Shown one piece after another: positions 44,663 to 56,800 of a stretch of 62,652 nt of DNA. This DNA is from Gryganskiella cystojenkinii (lineage: Eukaryota > Mortierellomycota > Mortierellomycetes > Mortierellales > Mortierellaceae): contig JAAAIG010000120.1 in assembly GCA_015852425.1 (NCBI GenBank), positions 1-62,652 on the forward strand, given 5' to 3'. A program made the translations under genes and the position numbers. The stretch's first letter is position 1, and the number at the start of each line of letters is the position of its first letter. Under the pieces are notes generated by a model, which saw only the letters and a program-made list of their open reading frames with translations, had not been told where the DNA came from and searched no databases.

Positions 44663-47545
44663 ATGGGCGTTCTTGGACTGTATTCTTATTTCGAATCGAA
44701 ATCACTCGGACAGCGCAAGAGCTGGTCTTCATCCTCGACTTCATCATCATCTTTCTCGGCGATTCCTCATGCACCAACACCGTCCACTGTCGACCATGAC
44801 AACGTCCTGTCCAAGACCCGCTATTTTATCCTCGACGGAAACGCCTATATCCACCATTTGTACTGCGGTCAGTTCGAATGGATCTGGGGAGGACAGTACT
44901 CTGGGTTCGTCAACCTCTTGACCGCTCATATCGCCGCCCTCGAGGCTTGTGGATTCAGGCTCCAGTTCCTCTTTGATGGTCCCTTACCCTTGCAGAAACT
45001 CCAGACAAGATTGAACCGAGATACGGAAAAGATCCACAAGATGACCAGGGTCATGGGAGATCTGGAGCACTACCATGTCCTAGGATTGAACGGATCAGCA
45101 CACGAGGGACTCGAACTCATGTCTGGAGGAGGTGCTACTCGCACACCTGGCAATACAGGGGCTGGCGGAGGAGGAGGAGGTGGAAACCGATCCTCGTCTC
45201 AGTTCCTGATCCCGCCGCTCGTCATGGAAGTCACACTGCAGACCCTGCGATCCCTGGGCATCGAAATGATGGTCTGTGATGGTGAAGCGGACGGACTCGT
45301 GGCCCAGTTGGCGATGGAAAAATCAATGGAGTCTGGCGTCGAAGAGGCTTATGCGGTCAGCAAGGACTCTGGTAAGCTTTCCTTCCGAGTCTTTCACCAA
45401 AGACCTTGATATATACGTTCAGGAGCAAAAAGGATATGTTACTCATCGTGCGGATCAAATTTTTGATTTTTTGTAGACTACTTTATCTACAACACTGGAC
45501 TTGCAGAGAACGGCGGTTATATCCCATTGGACAGTCTCTTTGTCGCTAAGGATCCCAAGACCTTGGTGATCACCATCTCTGCGACCGTATACTCTCAAGC
45601 AGCCGTTGCTGAACATCTCGGGATCCGACCAATGTTTCTCCCACTCTTTGCTTCACTCGCAGGAAACGACTATTTGCGTCCCGAGGCGTTTGAGGATCAG
45701 ATTGCAAGATCTTTGGCAGACTCGACCGGTCAAAAACTCTCCGCATCCTCCAACACGAATCATGCCAGGATCCGGGCCACAGCAACTTTTCTTCGAGAAT
45801 ACGGAGCAGGAAACAAAATGTCGGATTCCAAGAACAGTGACGACGAGCTGGCTCAAGTCATGGAGAGAATCCTGGACGATCGCAAGGCCCTTTATTCGTC
45901 CGAGACAGACCAAAAACGACAAGAATTACGATCCTCACTGGAAGAGTCTATTGATCAGTACACGCCAGTGATCCCCGACGATTTTTCGAACCAGGACTCC
46001 ATCTCTTCAAGATCGCCTCGTTCCATAGAGTCTTCAGAGACACCGTCAGCAGCGTCCTCCCTAGTTACCTCACCTAACCCGTCGACACCCACGTCTCGTG
46101 ATACCAGCTCTACTCAGGTCTCTATTGGATCTGCAGCAGGTCTCTTCAGAATCAAGGAGGCCTTCCGATCGGGCCAGTTCTCATTCAAGCTCATGGATGT
46201 GGTCTGCAGCAAGATGTTTTGGTGCACACCATTTTTGGAAGACACGGATCGAGAATCCGCGTGGTTGGTTTCACGAGAGTTGCGTCGATGGGTCTATGGA
46301 ATCCTCTCCAGGAACACTAGAGCTTCTGTCACAGATGACGAGGCCTTGGAGGTTGTCGAGTATGTCCGACGCGGGGACCACTTGTCTGCAGAGACTGTCA
46401 CAGCGGCCAGTAAGATGGAGCTGAGAGAGATTGTCAAGCGAGGTACCATAGCAGAGCCAATGGATGTCGACAAGAACTCTCGGCGAATCAGCGTCATGGA
46501 TATCGACACGAACGACATTGCAGCGGCCGCGTCTACTCAGGGTCAACAAGAGCAAGATGTCAATCCAGCAGATGATATGGACTTGGCTAGCCGGACTAGC
46601 CTTTTCCTCGCTATTCTTGGGAGTGATACGGAGCGGATACGTGCTTTACCAAAACAATTTATGGTCCTGGCCGCGACCCTGCGGTACATGATCGAGGCTC
46701 TTGCGCATTCCCGAACCCGTTCCTCAAGCTACTCGATTGCGAATTTCGAGGTCATTGCGTTTGTCGCATCCGTTCTTTTCCTCCGCGAGAAATACCACCC
46801 TGAATCGATACCCACCTTCACCAATACCGCCATCTCTTCAACGCCGTCATCATCCACAGGAACCCATGCTGCCATTATACCCCCAACCCCCGCTCACATT
46901 GCAGCATCCGGATCCCCGTTTTCGACGACCGAGGCACCGCCAATGACGAAACGCTCGCTTCATCTCTCGACTCAATTCCAACACGTCCTCGGTGGTGTCT
47001 CTTTACTCGCCAACGCGCTGCATCTCGAGGATATGATCCCGTCCCTAGCAAGTCTGTTTGACGGTCTCCTTTTCCAACAATCATTGGCACTAGCCCGGGG
47101 TGGAACTTTACTTGAGCAGCGGATGCAATTCCCAGATTCTGTTCAAATGTACCACGGGATTTTGGCAGCCGTTGAAGAAGGATTCATTGACTCGGGTGAA
47201 ATTGATGTCGTGGTCGTATTTCGATCCAAGAAACAAACCGTGGGCGATATGACACCGTTGACACCCTTGGGGATCTTTGGACCGGATATGGAACCGATTA
47301 ACGCGCTACCTTTGACCTCTACGAGTTCATCGTCCTCTGCAGGGTCGTTAAAGAGCGGGAAATCGTCTTCGGGGATCCATAAAAAGTCAAGTTCGTCCAA
47401 GAAGAAGAACAGCAATAGTCGTTCTGGATCAAGTCGTTCTACAGGCGCAGGAGGGTCCAGTAGCAGTAGTAGCGCAAGCGGTAGTGGTGGTGGCAGCAAC
47501 GGAGCCAACATGTTCAACGTGTTGTCACTTGGCTGTGAGTTCTAG
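44663..47545 (+). CDS. ASTE1: Asteroid-family protein (XPG/FEN1-like PIN fold)
   Basis: Two exons (44663-45371, 45477-47545) join in phase to 925 aa. The N-terminus 'MGVLGLYSYFE' is the XPG-N start of the Asteroid/FEN1 group; acidic positions of the fold follow in 'FILDGNAYIHHLY', 'CDGEADGLVAQLA' and 'VSKDSDYFI', the last split by the intron. 'GGYIPLDSLF' and 'PLFASLAGNDYL' match the Asteroid domain. The family (Drosophila asteroid, human ASTE1) is structure-specific-nuclease-like; ASTE1 acts with shieldin in DNA end protection in animals. A Gly-rich insert ('TGAGGGGGGGNRSSS') sits in the first exon, and the C-terminus is a long Ser/Lys/Gly low-complexity tail. With the XPG-type acidic residues present, catalysis is possible but not shown. 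Convergent with PIGB. Confidence 0.85.
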
Positions 47546-48133
47546 GACCTTTCCCCCCCTTCCTCTCTTAGCTACTTACAAAATTTGACTCACTAAATTC
47601 GACTCAAAGTATAACCGTCGCCACTCGAGGTGGCTAACATTATCTCAAGTGCGCCTTCAGTTGACCAGGGTATGACAAGTTCGTTTGTATTTCAAACTGA
47701 TTTCAACTACTTGCCATGATCCCCTTCATCCATCCAGTGGCGGCTGCTTTAATCCACCTACCATCCTGACTTTATTCCGTGATGCTCTGCCCTCTTCCAC
47801 GTAATCACTGTAACCCGTAGCCTCTTCCATCCTCAGAGTCTTTATGTAGCCTTTCCTTATTACTCGTATTTTAATACTGTGATCTCACCTTTCTGCGTAA
47901 AAAACCCCCTCGCGACGATCGCGACAAAAATTCGTATTCTAATGTCCTTATCAGTAGACACCATTTCTTCAACTTTCTTCCTAGCCCTTGACGAGANNNN
48001 NNNNNNCCCCAAAAAAAAAAAAAAAGAAAAGACCTGGTGTAGAGGACACCAAGCGCACCTGAGCATGGGCACGTTCCCGGAGCAAAATATACTTTGTGCC
48101 AAAAACCACCAGCCTTTTTTTTTATTGTTAAAT
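47546..48133. other. Convergent intergenic region containing an assembly gap
   Basis: Contains the 3' UTRs of the Asteroid gene (+) and PIGB (-). No coding evidence apart from that. A 10-N gap next to a C/A homopolymer lies inside. Confidence 0.5.
47997..48006. other. Assembly gap, 10 N
   Basis: Ten undetermined bases followed by cccc and an A15 run. Fixed-size N blocks usually mark scaffold joins of unknown true length, so the distance between the two flanking genes is not reliable. Confidence 0.95.
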
Positions 48134-50516
48134 TTATGCAAAGCTGCTATAGTCCTGGCAATATACAAGGACATCTCCTCGCCGCCGAGAATCGTCATGG
48201 AAATGAGAGTTGAAGAATCGAGCGCACTATCGACAAAGAATAGGCGGAAGGTGACATCCATAATAAGGTACGGATTCTTGTTAGTTGAAAAAAAAAAAAA
48301 AATCGATCCAAAAAAAGACCAAGGTCCTTTCTCAAATATATTGCAAGGAACTGCCTTACCTCTTTGTAGTGATATGTCGAGAGCCACTCAAGGGTATCGG
48401 GATGGGTTCGAACTAGGTCCTCGAAAAATACCAAATGACTGTCCTGTTCGGTACGTAAAGGGTGAGGGAGACCATCGTCACCATAGACCCGAGCCTTCTT
48501 GGTCACGAACCGTGTCAGCAGGTATCGCTTGGGATCTTTGTAAAAGATATCCGACTCGTCCTTGTACGTTGACGCGTCGATATCACTAAAACATATCAAA
48601 AGGATTGAGGATTGTCATTTTCTCCTGTTCACCAATCTTCCAACAATCTATGAGTCATGGCCTTGCCCATGAACAAAGGACAACTTGACTTACCCCAGCG
48701 GCGGTTCACACGTCAGGAACCACAAATCCACAAGTCTCGCATTCTTAAGATGAATATTGCTATACCACGGTGTCGAATGACACGGCATCAAAAACCCAAC
48801 CGACTCAATTTTTTCTTCCCGAGCCTGTTCCCGGATCCAGTCCATGACATCGACCACACCTCGTTGATGCACCAAGGTCGTGTACCAAGCCATGACCGCA
48901 TTCACGACCACCAAAACTAGGACCACTACGATCATCTTCCTGCTCGATTTCCATCCTTGGGTGCCAGCGCTGATCGAAAGACTGTACATAGCATCACCTC
49001 CAAAGGCCAAAAGTGGGTACAATATCGGATACAGGAATCGCCACTCCTTGTGCTGAAGACTGCTGTAAACGACCAGTACCCAGGCACAGAGGTAAAGCAC
49101 TTGGTGTTTCAGAGACGCGTTCAATCCGGTATCCGAGGGAGTCTTCCATGCCTTGTAGGATCCAAAGAGAACGAGTGGGATGTAAATACCAAAGAGGATA
49201 GGGATTCCCTGAGAAAGATACCAGTGCCATGGGGAAGATCCGTAAAACAAAGAAATGCCCTCAAGAACGTTCACACGCAAAAAGTTGAGGGGCGTAAGAG
49301 TCCAGGATCCGTACAAGAGTGCAGTGTCCAATACAGCGGATCCAAGAACAGCAGCACCCCTATGTGGACCAAAACGAAAAACGAAAAACGAAAAAGAAAT
49401 CAGATATTCTGTATACGTTTACATAGTCTGTTATGAATCGGTCTGCCTCTCCTTACCCGATCAAGATAACGCTGACGATCGTCGTGGCCACGGCTTTCAG
49501 ATTGCCCTTGAAGAAATCGCTTGCCAGGATTGATAGACCCAAAAAGATCCACAAAATCGCAGATGTAGGGCGAAAGATACAGGTCAGGGACGCGATCACG
49601 AGTGCAATTGTCAAACTGCCCTGTTGTGTTAAAGTCTTGTTCTCTTTGATGTTGGATCCAACGCGCCGTGTTGACCCTGATCCTGTCTTTGAGGGAGTAA
49701 AAGGCCAGTAGTAAAGAGCAACGATCGTCAATGCAGCCTCAAGAGAGTTGGCAAGAGTACGCGTCGAGCAGAAAAAATTCCACCAGCTGATCACGGACAG
49801 GTATAGCTATGTCATGCGATAAAATGAGAGATAACCATCGAATGGTAGAGAGTAGAGAACATCAGGATTTGTCCCTTTTGAAATTCTTCTGCTCTTTCAA
49901 AAGCTCTTTCGTTCATCGACTGAAATCTCGAGAGAGGGAGGACAGGTAGGTTCCAAATTGTCTTACTGTCCAGTTGGCGATGACCTGGTTCTCGAATAAC
50001 CGGTATGCAAACTTGTACGCATAAAGATCCGCCAGAGCTGCAAACACAGATTGTAATATTCTTGGAGCATAGATCTAACAGCGGCAACCAGGCAAACAAT
50101 GGATGAGTATAGTCGACTTTGAAGAACGTATCTCGATGATAAAGTGTCTTGATTCGACAGAGACATGTTCTTACAAAGAGCGATCCGTCTTCAAGTCCCA
50201 ATAGACTCAACAGCTTGTACAGCGCTGCAAAGAGGGCCGGGTGAAGGACGGATCGGAGAGCAACAGACCCCCATTCCCATGTCAGGTATCCATAACCGAA
50301 CGTGATCCTGTGCCCGACCTCGAGTGCTTGCCAGTATTCGTCAGGGCTAAAGAAGGTCTTGACCAGTAATGAGTTCAAAACACGAAATGCTAGCAAACTG
50401 ATGAGAAGCTGTCTATCCGATAGTTGATATGCGCGCATGGCTCGGATGAGATGGTCGGCTTGTCCAATGAACTGATGAAGAATTAAAAGGGAACAAAGGA
50501 GACGCAATTGATGCAT
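48134..50516 (-). CDS. GPI10: GPI mannosyltransferase III (PIGB/GPI10)
   Basis: ER membrane enzyme that adds the third, alpha-1,2-linked mannose to the GPI-anchor precursor. Exons: start-50175, 50074-49967, 49806-49457, 49359-48694, 48585-48360, 48226-48134, all in phase (594 aa from the ATG drawn). Family marks: the lumenal loop 'FSPDEYWQALEVGH' and 'YGYLTWEW' near the N-terminus (PDEYWQ holds the catalytic acid), 'SQGIPILFG', the GT22 signature 'HKEWRFLYPI', 'LVDLWFLTCEPP', and the C-terminal 'HFHDDSRRRGDVLVY'. Multiple hydrophobic segments. The start is unsure: ATG 50438 gives a shorter form; or ATG 50548 with a 47-bp intron (50518-50472) also keeps phase and replaces the first residues by 'MFKKRRVEKK'. 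The final exon is short and lies in a frame different from the longer ORFs nearby. Confidence 0.9.
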
Positions 50517-50833
50517 ACTTTCTTTTCAACACGTCGTTTCTTGAACATCAAATTGCAAGTCACTTCTTTTTTTTTTGGTGGCTCTTGCAAGCCATTTTTT
50601 TTTCTTTTTATTTTTCTTTTTTTTTGGGAGGTTTTCCAGATGAAAGGTGTCGCAAAAAAAAAAGAGGTCAAGGTCGTCAAGGAAAGCAAGGCTAGATGAA
50701 GCAAGCATCGAAAAGAAGAAAAAAGAGAGGAGAGGAGGTCGAGAAGGGGAAGTATGCTACAAAGAGTGAAAGATGAAAAAATACAACAGCAATTGACTGC
50801 AAAAAGAGAATGAGAAAGGAGTAAGTTTCTCGT
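50517..50833. other. Spacer between two minus-strand genes
   Basis: Leader of PIGB with dense A/T homopolymers (T10 at about 50568, T9-T10 further on) and the 3' UTR of TFIIB. No coding evidence beyond the alternative PIGB first exon at 50548-50519. Confidence 0.45.
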
Positions 50834-52260
50834 TTATGGGGAGGGGAGTCCGTTGATCAGCTTTGCTGTGATGCGGTCATCGATCATCTTGACGCGCTCG
50901 TTATAGAGATGCTTGTAAGCATTCTTGATGGTCACCTCGGAGACACCGCACACCATGCTGATATCTCGCGTGGATCGAAGCTGCGAGTACAAATTGGATG
51001 CCATGTAGATGCACGCCGCAGCGATCGACACCGGGGACTTGCCCGCCAACGTGCCGAGCTCCTTTGCCTTCTTGGTCAGTTCCACAGCCGCCTTTTGGAC
51101 CTCCATCGGCAAACGCAAGTTTGCGCAGAAACGGGCCATCAAATCCTCCGAGGTCATGGTTTGGACCTTGGTCTCTTGGAAGGCCTCGTTCAGGACCTTG
51201 AAGCAACGGCCAATCTCCTTCTTGGGCACCTGGGTCAATGTGCAGATTTCCTTGAACGTACGGGGAACACCCTCCTGACGACACGCGATAAAGATACAAG
51301 CCGCAATGATACTCTCGTTTGGCTTTCCACGAAGCAACTTGTCGTCTTCGACTCGCTTAAATAACTGTTTCGCAATATCGGCTGCGAGAAGGCACAGTAG
51401 AGAACAAACATGGGGACGACAAAAAGTTAGCCTTATACGCTTTGGATGGTGGCACAGTAAAATATAAAAAAAATTCAAGAAGAAAACGCACGTACCAATA
51501 AGCTTGGGAAGACCGATAGCCTCACACATTGCCGAGATGTCCTTGTAGGCCTGAAGGAGGTTGCGCTCGCCCTTGACAGCAGTGACTCGCCCATGGGTTC
51601 GGTTCAGTTCCCGCGAGGCACCTGAGCCACCATCCTTGTTTGAGATGACGGTGTCCAGTTGGGGTCCGTTCAAGAGCGGGTTGGCTGCAGAACCGACACG
51701 GGAAGGGTCGTCACCCTCGTCATTAGCGAACGTTCGCCATTCTGACCGAGTGTCGACAATTCGGTCTCCCAAGACCAAGCCACAGTCTGCGCACACCAGA
51801 TCTCCGGAGGAAAACTCTTCAGAGATGTTTGGGGGAACGACCTTACAGTCTGTTTGGGAGACATGGTAGAGAACACCAAGAACAAAAGAAGCCAACTCTG
51901 TTCAGTTTTTCTACTTCATTGCTTGGAATTCCACACATGCATATGCTTCACATTCATCTTTGTCTTTGTCCTCAGTGCCCATAGTTGCTGTTGGAACTCT
52001 GTCACAAGTTTCAGTCCCAGGACCAGTCAGAATGCAGGGCAGCAACTCTGTCGTGCATGTTTTTTTGTCTCCATTAAAGTCAAATGACCAAAAGGAGAGA
52101 ACAAAAGGTCTTCGACGATAATAAATAACAAAATGAAGAGAGAGAGGGAGAGAGAGGGGGGGAATAAAAGAGATTACTCACCAGGGCACATCAGCTGCAC
52201 ATTGAGATCCACAACCTTTGCTTGCGAGAGCGCAGGGGGAGCGTAGACCGAAGGTGTCAT
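50834..52260 (-). CDS. SUA7: Transcription initiation factor TFIIB
   Basis: General RNA polymerase II factor that bridges TBP at the promoter and the polymerase; nuclear. Three exons (52260-52182, 51849-51496, 51381-50834) join in phase to 326 aa, the usual size. The zinc ribbon is completed across intron 1: 'LMCPDCKVV' then 'LVCADCGLVLGD'. The B-reader/linker 'DTRSEWRTFANDEG' and 'DDPSRVG' follow, then two cyclin folds ('DIAKQLFKRVEDDKLL'...'EIGRCFKVL' and 'VQKAAVELTKKAKELG'...'VSEVTIKNAYKHLY'). The first ATG precedes the typical short leader 'MTPSVYAPPA'. Intron 1 (332 bp) is the longest in the window. Divergent from the ankyrin gene. Confidence 0.95.
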
Positions 52261-53852
52261 TTTGAGTGAAAAAAGCTGTAAGAGAGGGTATGCGAGAGTG
52301 TGGGTGTTTTTCGATTGTGAGTAGGTGGTGTCGAGTCTGTCTGTTGGCTATTGAAAGGGAGCTGGACAAAGGAGCCTGTGGACAAGTTCGAGGAGGGGGA
52401 AGGATTGCACCAAACAAACAGTGAAAGACGATTGGCAAAGAAAAGACAGACACAGAGGCAGAGGCAGAGGCAGAATTGAGAATTGGGGACAAATGCAATG
52501 AAAAGAGAGAAAAGAAATGGGAAAAGAAATGAGTGAGCAGTATTTATACACGAGGACTGCCTCATGATGACGGTCCGGTAGAATGTTCTATCGTATGTCT
52601 TACTAATTGCTGTATGTCTCTGTCTGAGGGTCTGTGTCCCAATGGGTGTTTTGAAATGTTTTTTTTACTCATTCATCCTCACTGACTCGCTCCTGTCACA
52701 CTCTCACGCTCCTTTGCACACCTTCCCCCCTTCCCTCTCCTTTCTTCCATCTGTCCCTCAGCCATTGTACATATTCCCTTTTTTCACTCCCACGACGCTT
52801 CCTACCCGTTTGATCAATTGGTAATTGTTGCCCGCCCATCCATGTACAAGAACCTTTTATTTTTTTTTTATTTTTTTATTTTTTTTCCATGGCTACCGAC
52901 ACTCTACAAACACATTTTTGAGGGCAAAGCAGGCACAAAGAGAAAGAAGTGAGCAAAACAACACAGACACTCACAGGGACAACAGGGACACACAGACACC
53001 GAAAGGGACGGGAAACTCGCAGGAATCAGCAACTAAACCCATCTCGTCTGCCATGCATGCATAAACAGAGTTGTCCCTTTCCCTTTCTTTCCCTTGTTCA
53101 CAACCCCCTACTCATTCCATCCATCCATCTCCATTTGTGACCCTCACTCTCCCCTTTCTTTTTTTTTTAAAAAAAAAAACAAAAGAGTAACCAACCAACT
53201 CTGCTTCCTTGACCACCCTGCTCCCCTCTGTAACATGGCTTGGTCTGTCTGATTGGCATCAACTTCTTTCTCATTTCTCTCATTCAAAGCACACTCTTTT
53301 CAATTGTATGCTGTTCTCAGCCTGGAGTTTCCTTTCCTTTTTCCGTTGTCTCTCTTCTTCTTCTTCCTCCAGCAAACAAACACTCTTGGAAATACTAACG
53401 TGAATCCTCTCATTGTTTATCAATCATATATTTAGGTGCGCGCTCTTTTCTTTTAGACCGTACTAGTATCACCATCAGAGGACACATCAAAACAGGATAA
53501 AAAAAACGCCCCACGACACACGACACGCACTCTCGCTATCATTGTCATCGTCCAGCCAAAAAAAGCCAAGCTAATAACAGGGTAGCCGCGCATCGACTCT
53601 GCGTCTGATTCCCTGCAAAGCCTTTGTCAAAGGATAAAAAAAAACAATCAGCGAGTCAAGGATTGCAAAGACTGCTCAAAAAAGTCGTTTCGAGTGTTGT
53701 GAACGACATCAAACAGACCCGAGTCAAAGGAACCGCCCTTGGTATGTTTTATATTTACATGATGCAAATATGGTTGGCAGACATCACTTGACACTTCACT
53801 CACATTTTGCTTTTTTTTTTGCCACTTTATATGAATCAGGTCTCAGTCCAAG
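52261..53852. promoter_or_regulatory. Divergent promoter region with a 5'-UTR intron for the ankyrin gene
   Basis: Separates the TFIIB start (-) from the ankyrin-protein start (+). It is pyrimidine-rich, with T-runs near 52857-52890. A probable 5'-UTR intron of the ankyrin gene runs from GTATGT at 53742 to the AG at 53839, 13 bp before the ATG. CAG-like 'gcagaggcagaggcagaggcag' repeats occur at 52455-52480 in the TFIIB leader. Confidence 0.5.
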
Positions 53853-56800
53853 ATGGAAAATGGGACAGTCGCGCGTTCAAGTTCAACTTCGGGCATGCAA
53901 CAAAACTCTCACCACTATCTGCCAATCTTGATGACAAACGGGAAGAATATGTCAGGATCCGTCTTTTCTCGCCTTGGCTCTGAATCTCCCTCAAAACAAA
54001 ACTCGGGATCCGTCAATGACAATAACAGCAACAATCACAACAACTCTGTCAGCAGGACAACATCAGAGTCAATATTACAATCTTCACCCTCAACAACAAT
54101 AGCTGCATCCACATCCTCATTGCCAACACAATCCACGACAAAGACAACTACCACAACGACCAGCCTCCCCCTTGCGGACAATCGATCAGCCGCTGCCACA
54201 TCAGAATCTCGAACGGAGAAGGACGCAGGTTCTAAAAATATACCTGGCTCAAATGCCACACCCGCCACAGCGCAAGAATCAAACAATCAGGAGCAACAAC
54301 AACAACAACAGCAGCAGCAACAACAACAAACCCGTACCTCTTCGTCCCCAAGGACCTCTTCTTCCACTACTTCGCCGCCAGCAGTATCAACAACTCAACA
54401 ATCATCTGGAGCAGTGTCCACCACAGATCCGTTGGATGGAACACTGAGTGATTTCGATGGATCCGACCTCTCTGACGTCAACAGTGACTCGAGTCTGAGC
54501 GGCTCTGGCAAGGAAGATGACGACGAGGACGACTCCAGTCATGAAGAAAGTGGCACCAGCGAGGATCACGACGTCGAGGAAGAGGATGGTAGTGACGATA
54601 GCGACGGTGCAGGATCCTCTGGATCGGACGATTCTCATCGCCCCCAAAAGGCTGGAAAGAAGAGCTCTAGTATTTCGCCTGTCAAGAGCCACTCTCGCGT
54701 CAACCAGCTCAACCGGAGGATCCAGTCCGATGACAGCTCTGAGGAAGAGCGGGACCAAGTTGTCAAGAAACGTGGACCAGGACGACCGCCAAAGCAAAAA
54801 AAGATCCAGTCAGCGAAATCGCCTACATCACCGACCTTTGCCTCGACTTCCAAAATGAATGGTGAAGCTGGATCCAAAAGCACAGACATGGAGGGCGTTG
54901 TGGTCTCTCCAACCATCAGTGAATCTCAACCCAAGAAAAGGATCAAACAACCCGACTTTGTAAATATCGGTAAACGGGATCGGTCTGGTCGAACTCAACT
55001 TTTCAAATATACGGCCGAGGGTGATCTGGAAACTTGTCGTAAGCTTATCGAGGCAGGTGCACAGGTGAATGACCGAGACTATGCTGACTGGACCCCTCTT
55101 CACGAGGCTTGTGTGACTGGACACGACAAGGTTGCCGAGCTTCTGATTCAACACAACGCGGATGTGAATGCTCAAGGCGGCCAGTTGGATACCCCTCTGC
55201 ACGATGCCGCTGAGAATGGCCACGTCGAGGTCATCAAGCTCCTGCTTGCCAACGGAGCAAACGTCATGGCCAAGAACGCCAAAGGGGTTCTTCCAATCGA
55301 CGTGTGCGAGGATGAAGAGGCTGTCGAATTACTCCAACGTCGCCAAGCACTCGTTACCATGCTGACCGGACGGAATCAAGCTGGACAAACGCTACTCCAC
55401 CGGTCGTGTAGTTCGGGGTCTTTGAGCAGTGTGGCCGATCTTCTCGACCAAGGCGCTGATATCAACGCCAAAGATAATGCTCAATGGACACCGCTTCACG
55501 AAGCAGCCCTTGCCGGTCACACCGAGGTCGTGGAGCTTTTGTTGTCACGAGGTGCCGATCCGAATGCCAAGGGTCATGGAGACGATACCGCATTACATGA
55601 TGCCGCCCAGAACGAGCATGAGGAAGTCGTACGACTGCTACTGGAATACGGTGCTAACTCTGATTTCAAAAACTCCAAGGGTGAAAAGGCTTGCGATGTC
55701 ACGGAACATGACGGTATCCTGGAACTCTTGGAGAATGGCGCTCGTGGAACCAAAATGCCTATTCACGAAGCCACCGCGGGAATCTTCTCGTCAAGTTCGT
55801 CACTCTCGTCACTTTCCTCGTCAGGATCAAAGCAATCGGTATCGTCGCAAAAGAAATCCAATGGATCTCGGCAAAAAGAAGGTAGCGCCGATATGAGCGA
55901 TGATGGCAGGAGCGCAAGCGAGGACAAGCGGCATCAGGGACAAATGTCTAGGGACGAACGCAAGATGCAACAGCTGCTTTCGACGATACGTATGCAGGAG
56001 CAACGGGAAGAACGCAGAAAAGCTAAAAAGAAAAGTTTCAAGCTTGCTTCGGACGACGATGGCGATGATGACGAAGAGGAGACACCAAAATCACGACCAT
56101 CAAACCCGTCTTCATGGAAACAATCCCAGAGTAGCAGCTCTTCAAGGAACGGTCCTTCATCCTCGAGTCGCCCTGTTACCAAAAGTTCTCAAAACGGTTC
56201 CAGGCAGAGGTCTTCAAGGCCCGAAGGTAGGCAAGACTCTTCCGACTCTGAGCCCTCGACTTCGAGTCGACGATCCGTCAAACGGTCTCTTGGTGATCGT
56301 TTCCGGATAGACCACCGTTTCAAAGACCCCAATGGACGCACGCAACTTCACCAATGGTCGGAAGCTGGTGACATCGAGATGGTTGGAACCCTACTGGAAG
56401 GAGGCTTTGATCGCGACCCCGCTGATAATGACGGGCTGACACCACTGCACTTGGCTGCCAAGGCCGGTAACACGGAAGTCCTTGTCCTTTTGCTCGCGTA
56501 CGGCTGTAACGTCAATGCTCAAGATAACTCCAAATCGACAGCGCTGCATGAGGCTGTCCGGAGTCACCACACCGAGGCAGTCCGACTACTCCTCCAGAAC
56601 AATGCTCTTGTTGGACTTCGGGATTCGAAAAAGCGGACTAGTATGGAAGTGGCATCTGCCAAAGATGAAGAGATTCGGTCGTTGCTGAGGACATCTCTTG
56701 ACCAAGCTGAGCAAAGGGCTAAGGAACGGACAAAAAAGAGGCTTTCACAAGTCTTGGACTGTAAGTTGAGCGATTTGTTTTATAATAGTAACCTGAAGTG

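Noticed and set aside
48195..48387. Read-through of PIGB exon 5 into the following intron
   Set aside because: The conserved C-terminus of the family is found only after splicing from GAG|GTAAGG to the acceptor before 48226, in a different frame.
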